Source: JAWLAT01 sp041395325 (lineage in GTDB: Bacteria > Pseudomonadota > Gammaproteobacteria > Xanthomonadales > SZUA-5). From it: a DNA stretch of 64,000 nt. The stretch is from NCBI GenBank assembly GCA_041395325.1, contig JAWLAT010000019.1, forward strand, positions 1 to 64,000, read 5' to 3'. A model generated the notes under the pieces. That model saw only the letters and a program-made list of their open reading frames with translations, was not told the DNA's origin and ran no database searches. A program made the translations under genes and the position numbers. Positions 8,286 to 14,785 of the stretch are shown here, one piece after another; within the stretch, counting starts at the first letter, position 1, and each line of letters opens with the position of its first letter.

Positions 8286-9887
8286 CTACTCGGTGAGCGG
8301 GATCCCGGCTGCCCGCAGGCGGTCGCGCAGCGGCGCCAGGCCCTCGGCATAGGCGCGCCAACGTCCGACCGAGCGGTCATGTACCGGCTCACGGACCTGG
8401 GCGGCGCTGGCCGTTGTCGAGGGCCGGGCATTGCGATCATGAGCCAGCACACCGTCCTCCCAGACCAAACCACAGTACGCGAGGACGCGCTCCATCTGAG
8501 TCCTAGGATCGGTCACCAGTGCTTCATAATGAACGTCCAGCACACGCTCCGGCATGACGTTGTGCCAATGCGCCATCAGCCGCTGGTAGGCGATGTAGTA
8601 GTCGGCGAGCTCTCTGAGGTCGTAGGAGTAGTGGTAGGCCTGATAGAACAGCGTCTTGTAGACGGCATGACAGGCGTCCATTGGGTCACGGACCAGATGA
8701 ATGATGCGCGACCCCGGCAGGGCACGCTGGATGGGCCCGCAGTACATGAAGTTCACCGGCATCTTGTCGACGAAAACCCGCGCGTCTCCGGCCAACTCGC
8801 GCGCCCCGCGCAGGTACTCCTGGCCCAATTGACCGTAGTCGAGGTGCAATGAACAGCGCACCCGGTCCGAGTCGGCTCGACGGGCCTGTTCGCGGGTGAC
8901 CCGGCTGCCCAACAGTTGCGGGAAATCCTGCAACTCACCCAAAGCACGAACGTCCGAGTGCTGACTCAGCATCCTTTCGAGCAAGGTGGTGCCGGTTCTA
9001 GGTAGGCCGACGATGAAGATCGCCTCACTGCCTGCGTTGCCGGAATCGGTATGAGCCACGTGCTCGGCCGTCCACTGGGACCGGATGCTGTCCAGTGCGG
9101 CGCATTCCAGCGTGCCGTCGTACTGAATGTTCCGGCGCAGCAGGCTGGCGGCGCGGGTCAAGCTGTCGAAGGCTTCGTCATGACGCTCCAGGTCCTCGTA
9201 CTCCTTGGCCAGCGCATAAAGGCAGGCGGCGCGTGAGGTCTCATTGACGACCCCCTGAGACAGGCGCTCCTCGAGGTCGGCCACGTGGTTGTGAGTGACG
9301 GTCTGGCGCCGCAGATTGGAGCGCAGATGCCAGGCATGCCCGGCCTGCGGCAATACTTGCAACATCTGATCAAGCGCCGCCTCGGCGGCGTCGAACTCGC
9401 CGTTGAAGAATGCAGCACTGGCCAGATCGTAAAGCAGATTGGGGTCGACCTGCGGCTCGGCAGCGGAGCGGGCCTGTGCATACAATTCCGCTGCCTGCTC
9501 CGGGTCGTGATTGGCCATGTGGAACTGCCCCAGATTCCACAGCGTGCGCCAATCGCCGGCCGCTGCCGCGGCCACTTGCCGCGCCACCTCGGCTGCCTCG
9601 CGCCGGTGCCGCATGCCGAGCAGTATGCGCGCCTGTTTGAGCAGCAGTGGGGCCTGCCCCGGTGCCGCAGCATTTGCTGCCTTGATGTGCGCCAAAGCCT
9701 GCTCGGGTTGATCCTCGGCCACGCTCAGCTCGCTCGCCAGGAACTGCACCTCCGCGCTGCTCTCGGCGATCTCCAACAACTGCTCGGTGGCTTGGCGTGC
9801 CTGCTGCAACTGCCCCTGGCGCAGCGACTCGAAGGCATGGCCCAGCAGCTGTCGATACTGCGCGGGGCTCGTAGAGGATGGAGTCAT
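8286..9887 (-). CDS. TPR-containing sulfotransferase
   Basis: Two-part protein of 533 aa. Residues about 10-250 are helical TPR-like repeats (for example WNLGQFHMANHDPEQAAELY). From about 285 there is a PAPS-dependent sulfotransferase domain, with the 5'-phosphosulfate loop GLPRTGTT (294-301) and a 3'-phosphate-binding region containing RIIHLVRDPMDACHAVY. Known relatives transfer sulfate from PAPS to protein tyrosines, glycans or small molecules; the acceptor here is unknown. The TPR part suggests binding of a protein or peptide partner. ATG 9887 is chosen over TTG 9890 because AGGAA lies 8 nt before it. It is divergent from the methyltransferase gene; a second protein of the same architecture lies just beyond. 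Confidence 0.88.
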   Translation of the reverse strand: MTPSSTSPAQYRQLLGHAFESLRQGQLQQARQATEQLLEIAESSAEVQFLASELSVAEDQPEQALAHIKAANAAAPGQAPLLLKQARILLGMRHRREAAEVARQVAAAAAGDWRTLWNLGQFHMANHDPEQAAELYAQARSAAEPQVDPNLLYDLASAAFFNGEFDAAEAALDQMLQVLPQAGHAWHLRSNLRRQTVTHNHVADLEERLSQGVVNETSRAACLYALAKEYEDLERHDEAFDSLTRAASLLRRNIQYDGTLECAALDSIRSQWTAEHVAHTDSGNAGSEAIFIVGLPRTGTTLLERMLSQHSDVRALGELQDFPQLLGSRVTREQARRADSDRVRCSLHLDYGQLGQEYLRGARELAGDARVFVDKMPVNFMYCGPIQRALPGSRIIHLVRDPMDACHAVYKTLFYQAYHYSYDLRELADYYIAYQRLMAHWHNVMPERVLDVHYEALVTDPRTQMERVLAYCGLVWEDGVLAHDRNARPSTTASAAQVREPVHDRSVGRWRAYAEGLAPLRDRLRAAGIPLTE

Positions 9888-9999
9888 CAAGGCGATTCCT
9901 GGCTCTGCCGCTCAATTGGCGCGGCGCTGGGGCCGTTGACGGCCCAGGTGGTGAGGGTCTGCAGACGACGGGCAGAAAGTGCCGATCTGATCGATGACC

Positions 10000-10005
10000 T
10001 ATAAT
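10000..10005 (+). promoter_or_regulatory. Candidate -10 box for the methyltransferase operon
   Basis: Perfect TATAAT, 27 bp before the TTG start chosen for the methyltransferase and within the divergent intergenic region. No good -35 box is seen 16-18 bp upstream, so activator dependence or chance are both possible. If real, it rules out the ATG at 9994 as the start. Confidence 0.45.
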
Positions 10006-10032
10006 GCCCTGTTGGCACAGGAGAACGCGAGC

Positions 10033-10983
10033 TTGAGTCTGGAACATTGGGAGATCTACTACCGACGTGGTGCCCTGGCGACCGGGCCCTGTGGTCGCGA
10101 TGGCCTCTACGACCAGCAGATCCGCCAGGCCTGGGCGGCGTTCTTCGGCACGTTGCCCGCGGCCGCGCGCGTGCTGGACATCGGTACCGGGAACGGCGTC
10201 GTGCCGTTGCTTGCCAAGCAGGTGGCCGCAGCCAAGGGGGCACAATGGGAGATCCACGGGACCGATCTGGCGCAGATTGACCCACCCCGGCACGTGGCCG
10301 ACGGCGCCCGTCGCTTTGAAGGCATCCGCTTCCATCCCGGCGTGGCCAATGAGCGTCTGCCCTTTGAGGATCAGCAGTTCGACGCAGTGACGGGTCACTA
10401 TGCGCTCGAGTACGGCGATGTGCCCGCCACGCTGGCCGAAGTGCTACGGGTGCTCAAACCGGGTGCAGATGCGGAATTCATCCTGCACAGCCCCGATGCG
10501 GTACTCACGCACAGCGCCGTTGTTTCGCTGCGAGAGGCCGAACTGGTGCTCAAGGAGACTCGCCTTTACCGACGCTTGCACAAGCTTGTCTGCATGGACG
10601 GGGCCACCAACTCGGCCACCGAGCGGGCCAGACAAGAGCTGGTGCTGGCCATCCGAACCGTCAAGCAGGCTCTATCCCAAGCGACGGCGCCCGGTGCCGG
10701 GCAGACCCTGCGTGTGGCCTTGGACGCCACCCAGCAGCTGCTGGCCGCTCGCCGGGAAGGCAATCCGCATCAGGTCGGGCGCGAGGTGGATCGCGCCGAG
10801 AAGGAACTGCGGCTGGGCGCGCGTCGACTCAGTGATCTGGTCAATCACGCCTGCAGCGAGGCCGACATGGCACGCATTCAGCAGGACGCTGCCAGCGCAG
10901 GCTTCACACTGATCGAGTGCACGCAGCAGCTGCATCTCCCCGGCGTCGTTGCCGGTTGGCATCTATTGCTGCACAAGCCGTGA
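10033..10983 (+). CDS. Class I SAM-dependent methyltransferase
   Basis: Methyltransferase of 316 aa. Motif I is VLDIGTGNGVVPLLA near residue 47, followed by an acidic post-strand residue (HGTDLAQ) and the segment FDAVTGHYALEYGDV with VLRVLKPGA, a Methyltransf_11-like core. The methyl acceptor is unknown. TTG 10033 (MSLEHWE) is chosen because AGGAG lies 9 nt upstream and a TATAAT sits between it and the more distant ATG 9994, which has no ribosome site. Its stop codon overlaps the GTG start of the following TPR-sulfotransferase (GTGA), so the two are probably translationally coupled. This points to modification of a shared substrate. Confidence 0.85.
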   Translation: MSLEHWEIYYRRGALATGPCGRDGLYDQQIRQAWAAFFGTLPAAARVLDIGTGNGVVPLLAKQVAAAKGAQWEIHGTDLAQIDPPRHVADGARRFEGIRFHPGVANERLPFEDQQFDAVTGHYALEYGDVPATLAEVLRVLKPGADAEFILHSPDAVLTHSAVVSLREAELVLKETRLYRRLHKLVCMDGATNSATERARQELVLAIRTVKQALSQATAPGAGQTLRVALDATQQLLAARREGNPHQVGREVDRAEKELRLGARRLSDLVNHACSEADMARIQQDAASAGFTLIECTQQLHLPGVVAGWHLLLHKP

Positions 10984-12491
10984 CCTCGCCGGAGACCAAT
11001 AGCGCGGAGGCTCTGGCCCAGCAGGCCAGTCAGTGGCATCGGCAGGGGCGCTTGAAGGACGCCGCAGGTCTGTTCGAACAATTGCTGCAGCGCGAGCCCA
11101 TGCGGGCCACCGCGTGGCATGAACTGGCCTACGTGTACAAGGCACTTGGTGCCTACAGCGAGGCCCTGCACGCCTTCGCTCAGGCGCTCGAGCATGGCAT
11201 GGCCCGGCCCTGGGAGATCCACCTGGACCGAGCCATCCTCTGTGCCGACGCCTTGCGCCTGGATGTCCAGGCTCGCGATGAGCTGCATGCCGCCCTCCAG
11301 TGCAAGGCCGACTATCTGCCAGCGCTGTTGAATCTGGGCAATTGGCATGAGCAGCACGGTGACCGGACAGCAGCGCTGGACTGCTACCAGCGGGTCTTGC
11401 AGCTGCCGAACCCACAGCCGGCCAATCTGCGCTGGGTCGCCCTGGCGCGCAGCGCGATCATCGAGCCGCCCAGTCAGGCGGATGACCCGCGCTTCAGCGA
11501 CCTGGAGCGCGCCTTGACGCAGGTGGGACAGGACCCGCAGGTGCGACCTCATCTGCTGTTCGCGCTGGGCCACGGGCTGGATGCGGTTGGACGTTACGAT
11601 GACGCCTTCGAGGCTTACGCCAAGGGCAATCGAAGCTTGCTGCGAGCCAGCGGTCGACGCCATGATCGACGCCAGGTCGAGGCCCTGACCGACGCCTTCA
11701 TCGGCGCCTTCTCCGAGCCCGCATCATCCCGATCAGCGGATGCCGGCGAGGGCCCGGCTCCGTTGTTCATTTGCGGCATGTTCCGCTCCGGCTCGACGCT
11801 GTTGGAACAGGTACTCGCCGCGCACCCGCAGATCTGTGCTGGCGGCGAACTCGACTGGTTGCTACGAACGGCGGCACAGCGCCTGGCGCCGTTCCCACAA
11901 TCGATGCAGCGCGTGAGCGACTCTCTGCTGCGGCAGCTGGCCGGCGAGTATCGAGCCCACCTGAGGACCCTGTTTCCGGATGCGCCGGCCGATGGCTACC
12001 TGACCGACAAGCGACCCGACAACTTCCAGCTGATCGGCTTCATCAAGTGCCTCTTTCCCAGCGCACGCATCATTCATACGGTGCGGCAACCGTTGGACAA
12101 CGCCTTGTCGGTGTTCATGCAGAACATCAACCTGGACGTGGCCAGCTATGCTCACGATCTGGGCGACATCGGCCACTACTACGGGCAGTACCGGCGTCTG
12201 ATGCAGCATTGGCAGAGCCTGTATCCCGGCAGCATCCACGACTTTGACTACGATGCCTTTGTGGACGACCCGGAGCCCCAATTGCGCGCATTGCTGGATG
12301 CCCTGCAATTGCCCTGGGCGCCACAGTGCCTGCAGTTCCATCAGCTGCGGAACGCGGTCAAGACAGCCAGTTATTGGCAGATTCGTCGACCTCTGTACCG
12401 TGGCTCATCGGGACGCTGGCGTCACTACACCGATCACCTGGCCCCATTGCGACAGAGCTTGCGCGAGGCGGGCATCAACACCGCTGACTAG
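10980..12491 (+). CDS. TPR-containing sulfotransferase
   Basis: Second TPR-sulfotransferase, 503 aa. The TPR-like region spans about 5-240 (WHELAYVYKALGAYSEALHAF and LLNLGNWHEQHGDRTAALDCY are typical). The sulfotransferase part has the 5'-phosphosulfate loop GMFRSGST (266-273) and the 3'-phosphate region SARIIHTVRQPLDNALSVF. GTG 10980 is chosen because it overlaps the methyltransferase stop; the longer frame from 10917 would run 67 nt into that gene. It has the same architecture as the gene at 8286-9887 but clearly diverged sequence, so this is an old duplication or two separate activities. An IS21 element follows 215 bp downstream. Confidence 0.88.
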   Translation: MTSPETNSAEALAQQASQWHRQGRLKDAAGLFEQLLQREPMRATAWHELAYVYKALGAYSEALHAFAQALEHGMARPWEIHLDRAILCADALRLDVQARDELHAALQCKADYLPALLNLGNWHEQHGDRTAALDCYQRVLQLPNPQPANLRWVALARSAIIEPPSQADDPRFSDLERALTQVGQDPQVRPHLLFALGHGLDAVGRYDDAFEAYAKGNRSLLRASGRRHDRRQVEALTDAFIGAFSEPASSRSADAGEGPAPLFICGMFRSGSTLLEQVLAAHPQICAGGELDWLLRTAAQRLAPFPQSMQRVSDSLLRQLAGEYRAHLRTLFPDAPADGYLTDKRPDNFQLIGFIKCLFPSARIIHTVRQPLDNALSVFMQNINLDVASYAHDLGDIGHYYGQYRRLMQHWQSLYPGSIHDFDYDAFVDDPEPQLRALLDALQLPWAPQCLQFHQLRNAVKTASYWQIRRPLYRGSSGRWRHYTDHLAPLRQSLREAGINTAD

Positions 12492-12705
12492 TGTGGTGAG
12501 TTGCTGCGCGACGAGTACATCGCCGCGCCACCGCGCTGCACGCTGATGCTGTCAGCAGGAGACGTTGTTGCAGGTGCTGGGTCTCCGGCCCTCGCAGTTC
12601 GGATGCAGATCGCGCTGCAGGGAAGCGCCTCTATTAACGCGTAGCCCTGGTCCATTGCTCACGCTGCGCCACTGTCAGGCATTCGGCTACCCGTGCCCCA
12701 GACCC

Positions 12706-12759
12706 TGTCGGCGGCAGTCGTAAATTGCCCACATGTGGCAGCTGAATTTTGCTCACTTT
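12706..12759. repeat. Left inverted end of the IS21 element
   Basis: Fifty-four bases starting TGTC and ending GCTCACTTT. They match the reverse complement of 14614-14667 at 39 of 54 positions with no gaps. Internal copies of the end motif lie at 12721-12732 and 12745-12759. Confidence 0.85.
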
Positions 12760-12795
12760 CGCCATCTTGGCGTCTTCGTTGGACCGGGGACGCGG

Positions 12796-13824
12796 ATGTT
12801 CGGAATGGAGCAGAAGATGTTGTTGAGACACTACTTGGAACAGGGGCTGTCGAAGTCCGCAATCGCACGCCGGCTGGGCGTTTCACGGCGCACACTGCAT
12901 CACTGGATCGGGACCGGTCAGCTGGATCGGGATCTGGATCGGGGTGAGGTTTGCTACGGCCCACGGCCGCCGGTGGTCAGCAAGCTGGACCCTTATCGAG
13001 AGCTGGTCACCGCCCGTTTGGCAAGCTATCCGAAGCTGACGGCCACGCGCTTGTTCGAGGAGATCAAAGCCGCTGGCTACGACGGAGGCTACTCCCTGCT
13101 GAAAGCCTTCGTGCGACAGGTTCGACCGACGGCCCCGGTGGAGCCGGTGGTGCGCTTTGAGACAGCGCCCGGGCTGCAGGCTCAGGTCGACTTTGCCCAC
13201 TTCAGCTTGCCCTGGGGTGTGCGCTACGCCTTGGTGGTGGTGCTGGGCTACTCGCGACTGCTGTGGTTGAAGTACTACCCCCGACAGACGCTGGCCGTGC
13301 TGATGGCGGGTCTGGAAGAGGCCTTCGCGACCTTTGGCGGCGTGCCGGCCGAGCTGCTGTTCGACCAGATGAAGGCGGTGGTCATCGACGATGAGCGCCG
13401 CAACGGCGGACGGCTGTTGGAGAACCCGCAGTTCGCGCGCTTTGCCAACCACTGGGGCTTCAGGATCCGCGCCTGTCGCCCCTACCGCGCCCAGACCAAG
13501 GGCAAGGTTGAACGACCCATCAGCTACGTGCGCCAGAGCTTCTTCTACGGCCGCGACTTCGTCAGCGACGACGACCTCAATGCGCAGGCCGGCTTGTGGC
13601 TGCAGGCCACGGCCAACCAGCGCCGACATCGCAGTATTGGGGAGGCCCCAAATCTGCGCTTTGAACGGGATGAAAGGACCCAGCTCAGGCCTTTGGCTGT
13701 GGCTACCTACCGGCCCCCGCACGCTATCCAGGCGCCGCCCGCAGTGGCGATCAGACCGCCATGGCCCAAGGTCGAGCAACGCGCACTGGCGGTCTACGAC
13801 CAACTGCTGGAGAGCCGTGCATGA
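12796..13824 (+). CDS. istA: IS21 transposase IstA
   Basis: DDE transposase of 342 aa. The N-terminal helix-turn-helix is at 19-38 (SKSAIARRLGVSRRTLHHWI). The integrase core carries the catalytic triad D132 (QVDFAHF), D190 (LLFDQMK) and E239 (KGKVERP). ATG 12796 is chosen because an ATG at 12733 lies inside the IS terminus. Its stop overlaps the istB start (ATGA). With the triad and helper gene intact, it is probably functional or only recently silent. Confidence 0.93.
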   Translation: MFGMEQKMLLRHYLEQGLSKSAIARRLGVSRRTLHHWIGTGQLDRDLDRGEVCYGPRPPVVSKLDPYRELVTARLASYPKLTATRLFEEIKAAGYDGGYSLLKAFVRQVRPTAPVEPVVRFETAPGLQAQVDFAHFSLPWGVRYALVVVLGYSRLLWLKYYPRQTLAVLMAGLEEAFATFGGVPAELLFDQMKAVVIDDERRNGGRLLENPQFARFANHWGFRIRACRPYRAQTKGKVERPISYVRQSFFYGRDFVSDDDLNAQAGLWLQATANQRRHRSIGEAPNLRFERDERTQLRPLAVATYRPPHAIQAPPAVAIRPPWPKVEQRALAVYDQLLESRA

Positions 13825-14603
13825 ACACCCCCAGCCTCCGTGATCAGCTGCGCCAACGGCTGGCCGACCTGAAGATGCCTGGTGCCCTGGAAGCCATCGA
13901 CAGCATCCTGGCTCAGGTCGACAGCGGTCAGCTCGGCGCTGCTGCGGCCATCGGTCAGTTGCTCGATGCGCAGATCGGCCTGCGCAACAACCGTCGCCTG
14001 CAGGCCGCCATGCGGTCGTCCCGGTTGCCGGCGATCAAGACGCTGCGTGACTTCGATTTCGCCTTTCAGCCCTCGATCAAGCGTGAGCAGATCGACAGCC
14101 TGCATACACTCGGCTTTCTGGAGCGGCGCGAGAACGTGGTCTTGCTGGGCCCGCCGGGTGTGGGCAAAACCCATCTGGCCATCAGTCTGGCCATCACCGC
14201 GGCCGAACGTGGCCGACGGGTGTACTACGGCACCTTGGTCGATCTGATCGATTCACTGCAACAGGCCAAGACCGCCGGACGCCTGAACCAGCGTCTGGCG
14301 GTATTGACCCACCCTTCGCTCTTGGTCGTCGATGAGATTGGCTACCTCCCAGTCAGCCACGACGGCGCGGTGCTCTTCTTCCAGTTGATGAACCGCCGCT
14401 ACGAGCGTGCCTCCACCGTACTGACCTCCAACAAACCGTTCGAAGACTGGGGCGCAGTCCTCGGCGACGAGGTCATGGCCGCTGCCTTGATCGATCGCGT
14501 CCTGCACCACTGCCACCTAGTCAACATCCGCGGCAACAGCTACCGCACGCGGCTTCATCAGCAGCAAGACGAACGCCATCAAGGCAACTCAAACAAGCAC
14601 TGA
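13821..14603 (+). CDS. istB: IS21 helper ATPase IstB
   Basis: AAA+ ATPase of 260 aa, related to DnaC, that assists IstA in target selection and strand transfer. Walker A is GPPGVGKT (110-117) and Walker B is LLVVDEIGY (DE at 171-172). The conserved C-terminal segment LIDRVLHHCHLVNIRGNSYR is present. It starts at ATG 13821, which overlaps the istA stop codon. Confidence 0.95.
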   Translation: MNTPSLRDQLRQRLADLKMPGALEAIDSILAQVDSGQLGAAAAIGQLLDAQIGLRNNRRLQAAMRSSRLPAIKTLRDFDFAFQPSIKREQIDSLHTLGFLERRENVVLLGPPGVGKTHLAISLAITAAERGRRVYYGTLVDLIDSLQQAKTAGRLNQRLAVLTHPSLLVVDEIGYLPVSHDGAVLFFQLMNRRYERASTVLTSNKPFEDWGAVLGDEVMAAALIDRVLHHCHLVNIRGNSYRTRLHQQQDERHQGNSNKH

Positions 14604-14613
14604 CCGGCAGTCC

Positions 14614-14667
14614 AAAGTGAGCAATTTTCGATCGCCAGAAGTGAGCAATTTTGGATTGGCGTTGACA
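14614..14667. repeat. Right inverted end of the IS21 element
   Basis: Mirror of the left end. It contains two copies of GTGAGCAATTTT (14618-14629 and 14641-14652) and ends exactly in TTGACA (14662-14667), an outward-facing -35-like hexamer. Confidence 0.85.
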
Positions 14668-14785
14668 GTATGAGGGTGTTGGCCCTTTTTCGTCGCAGTA
14701 CCAGGGAACGGTCGAGAACTTGTCGACCTCACGCCGACTTTCGCGCGCTCCGGTGTCGCGCTTCCTGACTTTGACGAGACCGATC

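Larger units (their letters stand above)
12706..14667 (+). mobile_element. IS21-family insertion sequence (1962 bp)
   Basis: Complete-looking element with istA and istB overlapping by ATGA and bounded by 54-bp imperfect inverted ends (39 of 54 positions identical). The ends begin with TGTC, as expected for 5'-TG...CA-3' termini. Each end holds two copies of an AATTGCTCAC-like motif, the multiple terminal repeats typical of IS21. The flanks (AGACCC left, GTATGA right) show no target duplication, so the insertion may be old or rearranged. It separates the TPR-sulfotransferase gene from the secreted FG-GAP protein gene. Confidence 0.92.

Noticed and set aside
12733..12795. Upstream ATG as istA start
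   Set aside because: It lies within the inverted terminus of the element and would translate the repeat; ATG 12796 begins the helix-turn-helix domain normally.
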